A stretch of DNA of 23,986 nt from a virus, in the IMG/VR virus record IMGVR_UViG_3300046804_001017, positions 1 through 23,986 of that record; one strand, written 5' to 3'. Both the position numbers and the translations under genes were made by a program. The notes under the pieces are model-generated. The model saw only the letters and a program-made list of their open reading frames with translations. It did no database searches and was not told where the DNA came from. Of the stretch, positions 1 to 6,868 are shown piece by piece. Position 1 is the stretch's first letter, and every line of letters starts with the position of its first letter.

Positions 1-1
1 T

Positions 2-967
2 GGAACATACACTGGATTTTCTATCGGTGGAAACATCAAGACATGGGATGATGCATATAATGAAGAGATGGATAAGTCTATTCGTGTTATTAAGGAATAT
101 GATTTATTTGAACTTTCATTAGTTGATTCACCAGCAAATCAGTTTGCAAATATTGTATCTATTGAAAAGCAAGACGGTCATAATGTAATTGGCGGTTTAA
201 TTTCAAAGGTAGATACAGAAAATATTTTTTATGATTCAGAATCAGGTCTAGTAATAGTATCAGACTCTGAATCAGTTAATCATCCAGTTACTGAAAAACA
301 GATGAAGAACATTGGTTTTGTAGAAAAGAATGATAACGAAAAAGCAGAAATGATAAAATTCTTAGTTGATAGTGCTAAAGGCATTAGTACAATTAAGATG
401 ACAAAGGAGGTAAACCCTATGACAGAAGCAGCAGAAGTATTAGATAATACTAAAGTTGAAAATGTAGAGGTTGCTCCAGAGGCACAGCCAGCAGAAGTTG
501 AAGAAACTGCTGCAGTCGCTGAAGAAGCAGTAGTTGCTGATGAAGCACCTATTGCAGATGCAGTTGATGGTAGTGCAGATTCTCCTGTTGCAGAAGAAGC
601 AGCAGTAGAAGAAGAGGCAGTAGATACAGCAGTTGATGCTGTAGCGGAAGTTAAGGAAGAAGTTGCTAAGGCAATTGCTGGAATTAACGAGTCTCTTACT
701 AATGCCTTTGGCGATCTCGCTGCAACTATTAAGTCTCTTAATGAGCAAGTAGCAGCAGTAACAAAGTCCGTTGATAATATAACAAGTGAGGTTAATAATA
801 TCAAAGGTAACTTTAATGAGTTTGGAAAGCGAGTAGACCAAGTTGAAAAAGACACTGCTTTCCGCAAGTCTGGCGATCTAGGCGAGATCGTGCAGTTTGA
901 ACCCGTAACGGTTCAAAAATCCCTATGGGGCGGACGTTTCCTCACAAATGCCGACCTATTTAACTAA
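2..967 (+). CDS. Capsid maturation protease-scaffold fusion (5' truncated)
   Basis: The reading frame is already open at base 2, so the true start lies upstream and the ATG at 68 is internal. The first about 60 visible residues carry GTYTGFSIGG and ELSLVDSPAN, which resemble the closing strands of HK97/XkdF-type prohead proteases; the catalytic His/Ser part is mostly outside the window. From about the ATG at 419 the protein becomes Ala/Glu/Val rich, then a predicted coiled coil, ending in a more conserved-looking tail (SLWGGRFL) that may contact the capsid protein. The role would be to shape the procapsid and cleave scaffold and capsid during maturation. It lies directly upstream of the major capsid gene, as expected. 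The protease assignment rests on the C-terminal motif only; the scaffold assignment rests on composition and position. Confidence 0.8.
   Translation, partial: GTYTGFSIGGNIKTWDDAYNEEMDKSIRVIKEYDLFELSLVDSPANQFANIVSIEKQDGHNVIGGLISKVDTENIFYDSESGLVIVSDSESVNHPVTEKQMKNIGFVEKNDNEKAEMIKFLVDSAKGISTIKMTKEVNPMTEAAEVLDNTKVENVEVAPEAQPAEVEETAAVAEEAVVADEAPIADAVDGSADSPVAEEAAVEEEAVDTAVDAVAEVKEEVAKAIAGINESLTNAFGDLAATIKSLNEQVAAVTKSVDNITSEVNNIKGNFNEFGKRVDQVEKDTAFRKSGDLGEIVQFEPVTVQKSLWGGRFLTNADLFN
403..410 (+). promoter_or_regulatory. Strong internal Shine-Dalgarno for nested scaffold
   Basis: AAAGGAGG lies inside the protease reading frame, 8 nt before the in-frame ATG at 419. A near-perfect anti-16S match in the middle of an ORF is unlikely to be chance and is the main evidence for a separate scaffold product. 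Confidence 0.7.
419..967 (+). CDS. Nested capsid scaffold protein (in-frame internal start)
   Basis: An ATG at 419 is in frame with the protease ORF and is preceded by AAAGGAGG at 403-410 with an 8-nt spacer, among the best ribosome sites in the window. It would make a free 182-residue protein beginning MTEAAEVLDN: an acidic, Ala/Glu-rich first half, then a heptad-like coiled coil (about residues 80-150 of the short form) and a C-terminal SLWGGRFL segment. This matches the lambda C/Nu3 arrangement, where scaffold is translated from inside the protease gene. The start sits exactly where the protease-like part ends. Function is inferred from composition, position and this precedent; no similarity search was possible. 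Confidence 0.65.
   Translation: MTEAAEVLDNTKVENVEVAPEAQPAEVEETAAVAEEAVVADEAPIADAVDGSADSPVAEEAAVEEEAVDTAVDAVAEVKEEVAKAIAGINESLTNAFGDLAATIKSLNEQVAAVTKSVDNITSEVNNIKGNFNEFGKRVDQVEKDTAFRKSGDLGEIVQFEPVTVQKSLWGGRFLTNADLFN
874..917 (+). repeat. Two tandem perfect inverted repeats upstream of capsid gene
   Basis: CGATCT at 874-879 pairs with AGATCG at 885-890 (5-nt loop). Immediately after it, TTTGAACC at 896-903 pairs with GGTTCAAA at 910-917 (6-nt loop). Both lie inside the last codons of the scaffold and end about 78 nt before the capsid start. They could be an mRNA-stabilising or processing element, or a weak terminator (the second is followed only by AATCCC). They may also be chance within coding DNA. 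Confidence 0.4.
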
Positions 968-994
968 GGTATATATCACTAGGAGGTGAACAAT

Positions 995-2155
995 ATGTCG
1001 GAACAAAATAACACAGATATCGTAAAGAACTATCCAGGTTCTCCAACCGAATCACACGCCCATAATGGCGATGGTGCATTTGCATCAGGTGGAATCGGTG
1101 GAGCAACTACAACAGATTCAAACGGTAATCTCTCTCCTGCAGCGTCGCTTGGTAACATTGCAACAGCAGCATGGGGAACAACATCTGGAGCAAACGCTGT
1201 AAATCCAACTGGAACCCCAGGTGGTATTCTAGCACCAGAGCAGGCTCGTCGATTCATCGACTACGTGTGGGATGCAACAGTTCTCGCTAAAGATGGACGT
1301 AGAGTTACAATGAGAGCAAACACCATGGAACTTGAGAAAGTTAACGTTGGTGAGCGTGTAATCCGTGCTGCTGCACAAGCACAGCCTGATTTCACAAACG
1401 CAGGTGCAACCTTTACTAAGGTTGAGTTGACAACAAAGAAGATCCGTTTGGATTGGGAAGTTTCAACAGAAGCACTTGAAGACAATATTGAAGGTGGAGC
1501 ACTTGAAGATCATCTAGTTCGCTTGATGACCAATGCTTTCGCTAACGATATTGAAGATCTTGCTATCAATGGTACAGGAACAGGCAATGACCCATTCCTT
1601 TCAATCATGACAGGATTCGTTCCACGCATTAATCAGGTACAGGGTAACGATGCTCACGAAGCAGCAGTTACAGTAACTGACAATGAGTGGACACCATCAG
1701 TAATGCAGGACATTATCTTGGCAATGCCACGTAAGTACCGTGCACTTAAGTCAAACCTTAAGTTCTACGCAGGTACAGACGCATTCCAGGGTATCGTCAA
1801 GAACAACGGTACACTTGCAGATGCAATTGCAGAAGCAGTTTCAGGTCAGATCCCAGGAAGCACACAGGCTAACCGCCAGGCTTACCTTGATGGCGCTGGT
1901 CAGACATTTGGTGATGCTCGTACAACTCGTGTTCTCGGCATTACAGTCCAAGAAGTTCCTTACTACCCAGCAGGTTATGTCGATTTGACATTCCCAGCAA
2001 ACCGTGTATGGGGCTTCCAGCGTGATATCACAGTAAACCGTGAATATGTCGCTAAGAAGGACACCATCGAATACACAGTATTCGTACGCTTTGGTATTCA
2101 GTGGGAAGAGTTGGATGCAGTTGCTTACGCAGATGCAGACGCTACAGATTCCTAA
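995..2155 (+). CDS. Major capsid protein (HK97-fold)
   Basis: This 386-residue protein should form the icosahedral shell. The N-terminal about 75 residues are Gly/Ala/Ser/Asn rich and look disordered. A folded part follows, starting around GGILAPEQARRFIDYVW, with DWEVSTEALEDN and NGTGTGNDPF, a pattern typical of HK97-type capsid proteins (long helix, P-domain and A-domain loops), ending in an R-IQWEELDAVAYADADA-like tail. The start at 995 is preferred over the GTG at 986 because that GTG lies inside the ribosome site AGGAGGTG (981-988), which is 6 nt from ATG 995. Position after protease/scaffold and before connector genes fits. Codons are enriched in CGT, AAC and ATC compared with most neighbours, consistent with very high expression. 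The family assignment is strong from context and length, though made by eye. Confidence 0.9.
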   Translation: MSEQNNTDIVKNYPGSPTESHAHNGDGAFASGGIGGATTTDSNGNLSPAASLGNIATAAWGTTSGANAVNPTGTPGGILAPEQARRFIDYVWDATVLAKDGRRVTMRANTMELEKVNVGERVIRAAAQAQPDFTNAGATFTKVELTTKKIRLDWEVSTEALEDNIEGGALEDHLVRLMTNAFANDIEDLAINGTGTGNDPFLSIMTGFVPRINQVQGNDAHEAAVTVTDNEWTPSVMQDIILAMPRKYRALKSNLKFYAGTDAFQGIVKNNGTLADAIAEAVSGQIPGSTQANRQAYLDGAGQTFGDARTTRVLGITVQEVPYYPAGYVDLTFPANRVWGFQRDITVNREYVAKKDTIEYTVFVRFGIQWEELDAVAYADADATDS

Positions 2156-2175
2156 TTAATATCCAATAATGATTG

Positions 2176-2203
2176 AGGAGGGCAGCGTAAAAACTGTCCT
2201 CCT
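2176..2203 (+). terminator. Terminator-like hairpin after the capsid gene
   Basis: AGGAGGGCAG (2176-2185) pairs with CTGTCCTCCT (2194-2203), a 10-bp stem with one G-U pair around an 8-nt loop. The bases after it (TAGTCATATT) are not a clean T-run, so termination may be partial or the hairpin may protect the 3' end of the capsid message. Confidence 0.55.
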
Positions 2204-2214
2204 TAGTCATATTC

Positions 2215-2223
2215 TGGTATAAT
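2215..2223 (+). promoter_or_regulatory. Extended -10 promoter (connector genes)
   Basis: TGGTATAAT gives a perfect TATAAT (2218-2223) with the upstream TG of an extended -10. No good -35 is seen: at normal spacing it would fall in the right arm of the capsid hairpin. Predicted start is near 2229-2231, giving a leader of about 18 nt to the ATG at 2248. Confidence 0.65.
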
Positions 2224-2247
2224 TACAAATGAACATAGGAGATTTAT

Positions 2248-2625
2248 ATGACAATGGAAGAATTAGCAGAAAAAAATATTGCAGATTTAAGAGCATATGC
2301 TAAAGAAAATAACATTGATCTCTACGGTACAAAAACAAAAATAGAAATTCTTGAAGTGCTTGCAAGTTTTGTGGGGGAAAGACCAAAGCCAAAACAGCCT
2401 AAAAAGCCAAAGACTATAGTTGAACCAGTGGTAGAGAAAATAGAAGAAGTAGATATGACAGATAAAGTAGCATTATATTCAACAAGAAACATACATTGGG
2501 GAAGCCTAGGTGCTCTCAAAGTAGGTTACAATATCGTCTCAAAGGAGGCATCGGAAAAGATGGTTACTCATAAGGCAGTACGCATAGCGTCACCTGAAGA
2601 AGTAGCATCATACTACGGTAAATAA
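2248..2625 (+). CDS. Capsid-linked protein with Rho_N/HeH (SAP-like) domain
   Basis: A 125-residue protein in three parts. Residues about 4-41 (IADLRAYAKENNIDLYGTK, then IEILEVL) form a helix-extended loop-helix of the Rho_N/HeH/SAP type, usually nucleic-acid binding. Residues about 45-70 are a Lys/Pro- then Glu-rich linker (KPKQPKKPK). Residues about 71-125 (KVALYSTRNIHWGSLGALKVGYN and on, ending EEVASYYGK) are a compact domain of the type found next to capsid genes in many actinophages. An AGGAG lies 6 nt before the ATG. Position between capsid and adaptor suggests a head-associated or connector role, perhaps touching packaged DNA. That role is inference. Confidence 0.65.
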   Translation: MTMEELAEKNIADLRAYAKENNIDLYGTKTKIEILEVLASFVGERPKPKQPKKPKTIVEPVVEKIEEVDMTDKVALYSTRNIHWGSLGALKVGYNIVSKEASEKMVTHKAVRIASPEEVASYYGK

Positions 2626-2627
2626 TT

Positions 2628-3626
2628 ATGCAGATTCTTAGACTTCCCCCATACCCGCTTTCTGTTACCTATACTGTGCCAGACGCCAATACAGAGTATG
2701 TTCTTGTCATTGAAGACACAGCAGAGCAGTCGGAACTAGTCGTATATCTTACATCAAATGGTAACTCAGAGATTACCTACTCATTGTCTGGAGATTTTAT
2801 TAAGTATGATAAGTCATATGCTCTTACAGTATATGAAGATCTTATGGAGAGCGGAGATGTGATTGGGGACCGTGGAGATATTGTTGTACAAGACAATTTA
2901 GATATTTCACGTCCATATATTAACCCAACAGAATATGCAGCAACATTTAATGCTACAACAGCAACAGAAATTGCTAAATATGAAGAATATGAAAACCTTG
3001 CTAGAGTAATTATTGATAGCATTACTGGTGGATTTTATTATTCAAGAAAATTTATTGAGCCAGTAGGACAAGAGACTGACTATATGCCAGTTTGGGATAA
3101 GGTTGAAAAACTTCTTAAGGTTTATGAAAATGCAATATTAGTTTATGACACATCAGATGCTGATGGTCCAGCGCTAGGTGAGTGGAACTATCTACTTACA
3201 AAAGATAAAACAGCAATCATTAAGGATCCAGTTGCAGCAACAGAAGGTTACAACCGTTCTGAGCGTAAACCAGCAAGAATCCCTGTTGCAACATCAGATT
3301 CATTTACGCTATTTGACACAGAAGATAGTGGAAATGTAGCAACAATTACACCTGGAGTAACATTCCCTGCAGGAACAGATTATATTTTCTTGGCAGAGGT
3401 AGGCTATAAGGTTGTACCATATGATATTCAAGATGCAACAAAAATGCTTATTGAGGATATTAAGTGTGGTAAATTAGATTATTATAAGAGATATGTAAAG
3501 AACTATAGTACAGATCAATTTAAGATTGAATACGATAAGCGTATGATTGATGGTACAGGAAATATAATTGTAGATAAAATTCTTAGTAAGTATGTAAATT
3601 CAATTACTCGTCCAGGAGTTTTGTAG
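2628..3626 (+). CDS. Head-to-tail adaptor protein
   Basis: A 332-residue protein at the usual place for the connector adaptor, the ring that docks under the portal. The C-terminal third (from about VPYDIQDATKMLIEDIKCG, then YYKRYVKNYSTDQFKIEYD) is helical with the acidic/aromatic pattern of gp6/gp15-type adaptors. The N-terminal about 100 residues are a beta-rich extra domain (LPPYPLSVTYTV and on) not found in the short adaptors of model phages, which are about 100 residues. The ATG follows the previous stop by 2 nt with no strong Shine-Dalgarno, so it is probably translated by coupling. The assignment rests on order and the C-terminal pattern. Confidence 0.65.
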   Translation: MQILRLPPYPLSVTYTVPDANTEYVLVIEDTAEQSELVVYLTSNGNSEITYSLSGDFIKYDKSYALTVYEDLMESGDVIGDRGDIVVQDNLDISRPYINPTEYAATFNATTATEIAKYEEYENLARVIIDSITGGFYYSRKFIEPVGQETDYMPVWDKVEKLLKVYENAILVYDTSDADGPALGEWNYLLTKDKTAIIKDPVAATEGYNRSERKPARIPVATSDSFTLFDTEDSGNVATITPGVTFPAGTDYIFLAEVGYKVVPYDIQDATKMLIEDIKCGKLDYYKRYVKNYSTDQFKIEYDKRMIDGTGNIIVDKILSKYVNSITRPGVL

Positions 3627-4078
3627 TGGATCAATGCTGTCCAGAAACAGACTTTATGTATCCAATGAAGGCTGATATCTATTACCCAGTTATTACACAG
3701 ACTGACTATGGTCAGGCTACTAAGAAGTGGGTTTTGGATAGGGTTATTATTCTTAATGCTACACCAGTTGGCGGAGCAGGGCAAGAAGATATTAAGCCAG
3801 AAATATTGTTACAATATGAGAATAAACTAATAGGCAGAATAAAAGAAGATCCAAGAATATCAACAAGCAATGGAAGTAATGCCATAACAAATATACTTAT
3901 TGCAAATATTAGAAATGCACAGGATAACCTTATTTATAAAGAAACAGCAGGTGTCCGTGCTGGACGTGGAACTATTTATGAACTTGGAACAGTAGAGCCA
4001 ATGACTGGTCCTTTTGGTTCTGTTGACTACTATAAAATGCTGCTCCGTAGAGCAGAAAATCAAACTGTAGGTGACTAA
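3626..4078 (+). CDS. Head closure (stopper) protein
   Basis: A 150-residue protein with a GTG start whose first base is the last base of the upstream TAG. AGGAG (3614-3618) lies 7 nt before it. The content is mostly beta strand (DIYYPVITQTDYGQATKKW, later RAGRGTIYELGTVEP and FGSVDYYKMLLRRAE). Its size and place, after the adaptor and before the neck protein, fit a head closure protein of the SPP1 gp16 kind that seals DNA in the head and receives the tail. Cys at residues 4 and 5 is unusual but has no evident metal-site partner. Function is inferred mainly from gene order. Confidence 0.6.
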   Translation: MDQCCPETDFMYPMKADIYYPVITQTDYGQATKKWVLDRVIILNATPVGGAGQEDIKPEILLQYENKLIGRIKEDPRISTSNGSNAITNILIANIRNAQDNLIYKETAGVRAGRGTIYELGTVEPMTGPFGSVDYYKMLLRRAENQTVGD

Positions 4079-4755
4079 TGAAAGTTAGTTTAGATCCAAA
4101 AAGTTTTGAAAAACAGATAGAAAATATTATTCAATATTCTTTTGGATTTTTAGATGGTGTTAAAAAGGGTAAAAAAGTATTTTTAGATAATCTTGGTAGA
4201 GGAACAATAGAGGCTTTAGCACTATATGTGGATTCATCAGCAAGAGGAAACCCAAGCGCCTTACATCATGTTTATGAATGGTATCAAACAGGAAGCCCTA
4301 GTGCAAGGTTATTTGATTTAGATTATACTGTTAGTAATAATGGTTTAACTTTTAGTTCAAACTTTAAGCAATCAAGAACTTTAAAAGAAGACTCAAATCA
4401 ACCATTTTATAATAAAGCATATATTATGGAAAATGGAATACCAGTTACAATAACACCTAAAAGATCTTCAGTTTTAGTTTTTGAAGAAGGTGGAAAAACA
4501 ATTTTTACAAAAGGATCGATTACAGTAAGAGATCCAGGCGGAAGCGATGTTCAGAATGGCTTTGAAAGAACTATAGATGAATTTATGACAAGATATTTTA
4601 AACAATCATTTTTGAGAGCAAGCGGTATTTATAACTATATTAGCAAACCAGTTCTATATAAAAAATATATTAAGGCAGGCTCAAAATCAGGAAAATCAAA
4701 GGGTATTGACGTAGGATATAAATGGATCGCTAATGCAAAGGTTGGTGTAGAATAG
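4078..4755 (+). CDS. Neck / tail-completion protein (HK97 gp10-like)
   Basis: A 225-residue protein whose ATG shares one base with the preceding TAA (TAATG), indicating coupled translation. Visible segments include LHHVYEWYQTGSPSARLFDL, a strand-rich middle (PFYNKAYIMENGIPVTITP, VLVFEEGGKTIFTK) and a helical end (FERTIDEFMTRYFKQSFLR). This arrangement and position match HK97 gp10-like neck proteins that bridge head and tail. The last about 35 residues are Lys/Gly/Ser rich. Codons here are A/T-ending (many AGA, ATA, TTA), unlike the flanking capsid and major tail genes, consistent with low copy number. Family assignment is tentative. Confidence 0.6.
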   Translation: MKVSLDPKSFEKQIENIIQYSFGFLDGVKKGKKVFLDNLGRGTIEALALYVDSSARGNPSALHHVYEWYQTGSPSARLFDLDYTVSNNGLTFSSNFKQSRTLKEDSNQPFYNKAYIMENGIPVTITPKRSSVLVFEEGGKTIFTKGSITVRDPGGSDVQNGFERTIDEFMTRYFKQSFLRASGIYNYISKPVLYKKYIKAGSKSGKSKGIDVGYKWIANAKVGVE

Positions 4756-4759
4756 GACT

Positions 4760-5353
4760 ATGGGACTAAACGTAAATGACTATACAGGCTTTCCGCCTAC
4801 ATTCTTAAATGCTTATATTATTGATGAACTAAAGCAGTTTGACGATAGAAATGGAAACCCTCTCATACCTTCTGGACCGCTTCCATTTGAGCCAATGTTT
4901 CCAGCAAATAATCCAACTAACATGGAAGATATTTATAATGATGAGATTTTTATTAGAAATAACCCAACTGCGCTTTCTATTGTTTTTGACAGGCTTGTAA
5001 GGTTTAGACCAAATGCCTTTTATAGACACAAGCGTGAGCAGTTAGTGTACTTTATATATTGCCCAGATCTAACTAAACTATTTGATGCAACACGCATCAT
5101 TATAGACTGTCTTGATAGAGAGGATGCCGCAGCACAGGACCTAAATGCCTGGGTAGCCAATAATACTCTTTTAGACAGCAAGGGCAATACTATAGAACCA
5201 AACGTATTCTTTCACAACATAAAGGTTTATCAGGCAGATGAGGCAAGAGATATAGCAGAACTGGCCTCAGCCAGAACCCTATTCTTAAATAAACTAGTAA
5301 TTGAGTATGACTATCATACAAAAGATACAGTTTCTCCCAGCCGTTATACTTAA
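4760..5353 (+). CDS. Tail terminator protein
   Basis: A 197-residue protein just before the major tail gene, the usual site of the tail terminator that caps the growing tube and joins it to the neck. The N-terminus (FLNAYIIDELKQF) is helical. The centre (HKREQLVYFIYCPDLTKLFD, then ATRIIIDCLDREDAAAQDLN) has the alternating strand-helix pattern of gpU/gp17-like terminators. The C-terminus (TLFLNKLVIEYDYH) is a strand. The start is 4 nt after the previous stop with a short AGGA upstream. The stop lies within the first copy of a direct repeat ahead of the next promoter. Confidence 0.65.
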   Translation: MGLNVNDYTGFPPTFLNAYIIDELKQFDDRNGNPLIPSGPLPFEPMFPANNPTNMEDIYNDEIFIRNNPTALSIVFDRLVRFRPNAFYRHKREQLVYFIYCPDLTKLFDATRIIIDCLDREDAAAQDLNAWVANNTLLDSKGNTIEPNVFFHNIKVYQADEARDIAELASARTLFLNKLVIEYDYHTKDTVSPSRYT

Positions 5354-5371
5354 AAAGGCTGTTATACTTAA
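5343..5371 (+). repeat. Tandem 11-bp direct repeat before major tail gene
   Basis: GTTATACTTAA occurs at 5343-5353 and 5361-5371, 18 bp start to start. Each contains TATACT. Only the second has a TG placed for an extended -10. The first overlaps the stop codon of the tail terminator gene. It could be a binding site pair or simply a duplicated promoter element. Confidence 0.5.
5360..5368 (+). promoter_or_regulatory. Extended -10 promoter of major tail gene
   Basis: TGTTATACT has TG, one base, then TATACT (5363-5368). No clear -35 is seen at 16-18 bp. The leader to the ATG at 5421 would be about 45 nt and contains the ribosome site AGAGGTGA ahead of the start. Placement before a structural gene with optimised codons supports it. 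Confidence 0.5.
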
Positions 5372-5420
5372 TATTGAGGAAACACCGCCAAATTTCATAT
5401 AAAGAAAAAGAGGTGAAAAT

Positions 5421-6059
5421 ATGGCATATAGTCGTGGTACATCGACCAACATTATTGTTGGTGCAGCGGCACTTTTCGTTGCAGATACAACCCTAACTCC
5501 AGGTACTCTTGAGGCGTTTGATACTGAAGTATCATTTAGAGAAACACTCTCAAATGATGCAGCATATACAAACGTAGGTTACACCATGAACGGTCTTGAA
5601 TTGCAGTTCCAACCAGACTTCGGTGAAGTTCAGGTAGACCAAATTCTTGACGTTGCTAAACTTTACAAGCAGGGTATGCAAGTTAATCTTGCAACTGCTT
5701 TCGCTGAAGCAACTTTGGAAAATCTCCTTCTTGCTTTGGCATTTGATTCATCAGAACTTACTGGTTCAAAGGCATCTAACGCAGGACAGGTATTGAACCT
5801 TTCTGCAGGTGATATCGGTGAATGTCCAGTAGAGCGTGGAATCGTTGCTGTTGGACCAGGCACAGGTGACTGCGTAGACTCTCCATATGTGGAGCGTGTT
5901 TACACAGCATACCGTGCACTCTCAATTGAGAATGTAACTGTTTCAGCAAAGCGTGACGAAGCATCAATGTTCGAAGTTTCATTCCGTCTTCTTCCAGAAG
6001 ATACTTCAGGCTCATATGGTAAGATCGTTGATCGTACTTTCGGAGATCTACTTTCTTAA
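5421..6059 (+). CDS. Major tail protein (tail tube)
   Basis: A 212-residue protein that should stack into the tail tube. It is strand-rich, with GYTMNGLELQFQPDFGEVQV and QILDVAKLYKQGMQVNLATA near the middle and a C-terminal strand pair (ALSIENVTVSAKRDEASMFE, VSFRLLPED) typical of tube-protein folds. It lies between the tail terminator and tail chaperone genes and before the tape measure, the standard place. The ribosome site AGAGGTGA lies just upstream. Codons such as CGT, AAC and GTT are favoured and ATA is rare, as in the capsid gene, indicating strong expression. An intrinsic terminator follows directly, isolating it as its own transcript block. Confidence 0.85.
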   Translation: MAYSRGTSTNIIVGAAALFVADTTLTPGTLEAFDTEVSFRETLSNDAAYTNVGYTMNGLELQFQPDFGEVQVDQILDVAKLYKQGMQVNLATAFAEATLENLLLALAFDSSELTGSKASNAGQVLNLSAGDIGECPVERGIVAVGPGTGDCVDSPYVERVYTAYRALSIENVTVSAKRDEASMFEVSFRLLPEDTSGSYGKIVDRTFGDLLS

Positions 6060-6079
6060 TTATTTTAAGAATCAGCATG

Positions 6080-6112
6080 GCCCATCTCTTAGGAGGTGGG
6101 CTTTGTTGTTTT
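6080..6112 (+). terminator. Rho-independent terminator after major tail gene
   Basis: A 9-bp stem (6080-6088 with 6093-6101, GCCCATCTC with GAGGTGGGC, one T-G pair) around a TTAG tetraloop is followed by TTTGTTGTTTT. It is a canonical intrinsic terminator and the clearest in the window. Confidence 0.88.
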
Positions 6113-6113
6113 A

Positions 6114-6122
6114 TGGTAGAAT
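6114..6122 (+). promoter_or_regulatory. Extended -10 promoter giving near-leaderless transcript
   Basis: TGGTAGAAT (-10 TAGAAT at 6117-6122) begins 2 nt after the terminator T-tract. Nine bases separate the -10 from the ATG at 6132, so a start 6-8 nt after the -10 leaves at most about 3 nt of leader. No Shine-Dalgarno precedes the ATG. No -35 is apparent. Confidence 0.6.
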
Positions 6123-6131
6123 AGAATTTCT

Positions 6132-6827
6132 ATGGCAACTACAGTATATAATACACAAATAATACAATTATTTGATGGAACAGAATTAGAGATAGTACCA
6201 CTAAAGATTAAATATCTTCGTGAGTTTATGATAGTTTTTAATAATATTAAAGATGCCAAAGATGATAATGAAGCCATGCAGGTTCTTGTAGAATGTACAA
6301 GGGTTTGTATGAAGCAATACTATCCAGAGATATCGGGTTCTTTTGAACAGGTTGAAGATAATGTAGATATGCCAACTATATATAAGGTGTTAGATGTTGC
6401 TGCTGGAATTAAAATTAATAAGGCTTCAAATGAACCAGTTAAAGATCAGGCTGAAAAAAGTGGAGACACCTGGGAAACTCTTGATTTAGCAAAACTTGAA
6501 TCAGAGGTTTTTTTGTTGGGTATTTGGAAAGACTATCAAGAATTAGAGAAGTCAATGTCTATGCCAGAACTTCTGGCTACCTTAGAGGTAAGTAGAGAAT
6601 TAGACTATACAGAAAAGAAGTTCTTGGCTGCCATTCAAGGGGTTGATCTGGATGCACAGTCTCAACCAGAAAAGGGTCAGCAAGAGTGGGAAAATCTCAA
6701 GGCTAGAGTATTTAGCAAGGGTAAAACTAATGACGCCAATGATGTATTATCTTTGCAAGGACCAAAAGCAAAGAGTTTAGGGTTCGGAATCGGGAATGGT
6801 CTTGATTACGAAGATTTAACAAAATAA
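6132..6827 (+). CDS. Long tail assembly chaperone (G-T type fusion)
   Basis: A 231-residue protein. Residues 1-100 (DGTELEIVPLKIKYLREFM, LVEC, DMPTIYKVLDVAAGI) are clearly paralogous to the short gene at 6869. About 38 of 95 positions are identical by eye with a single one-residue gap. Residues about 105-231 are an extra domain including SMSMPELLATLEVSRELDYT and FLAAIQGVDLD, of the kind seen in the frameshifted T part of actinophage chaperones. Such proteins coat the tape measure during tail assembly and recruit tube subunits. Here the long form is a complete gene; no slippery site is needed. It has its own weak-looking promoter, no Shine-Dalgarno, and many ATA and AGR codons, suggesting low expression. 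Confidence 0.75.
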   Translation: MATTVYNTQIIQLFDGTELEIVPLKIKYLREFMIVFNNIKDAKDDNEAMQVLVECTRVCMKQYYPEISGSFEQVEDNVDMPTIYKVLDVAAGIKINKASNEPVKDQAEKSGDTWETLDLAKLESEVFLLGIWKDYQELEKSMSMPELLATLEVSRELDYTEKKFLAAIQGVDLDAQSQPEKGQQEWENLKARVFSKGKTNDANDVLSLQGPKAKSLGFGIGNGLDYEDLTK

Positions 6828-6844
6828 GCGTTTTATGCTATAAT
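6816..6844 (+). promoter_or_regulatory. Strong promoter with -35 and extended -10 (short chaperone, tape measure)
   Basis: TTAACA (6816-6821), a 17-bp spacer and TGCTATAAT (-10 TATAAT at 6839-6844) make the best sigma70/SigA-type promoter in the window. The -35 lies inside the last codons of the long chaperone. Predicted start is near 6851, leaving about 18 nt that carry AGGAGG 5 nt before the ATG at 6869. It probably drives the short chaperone, tape measure and tail-tip genes. Confidence 0.8.
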
Positions 6845-6868
6845 TGATTTAACTTATAGGAGGAACAA

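Noticed and set aside
280-867. Long minus-strand open frames opposite the scaffold region (also 440-841).
   Set aside because: They are antisense to an Ala/Glu repeat-rich gene; their Ser/Ala- or Cys/Phe-rich composition is a by-product, and they have no ribosome site or neighbouring minus-strand gene.
986-997. GTG at 986 as start of the capsid gene.
   Set aside because: It lies inside the Shine-Dalgarno AGGAGGTG; ATG 995 is 6 nt after that site.
2229-2303. Micro-ORF from an ATG at the predicted start site of the 2215 promoter (about 24 codons).
   Set aside because: It is out of frame with the real gene, no features are recognisable, and the gene at 2248 has its own ribosome site; probably chance.
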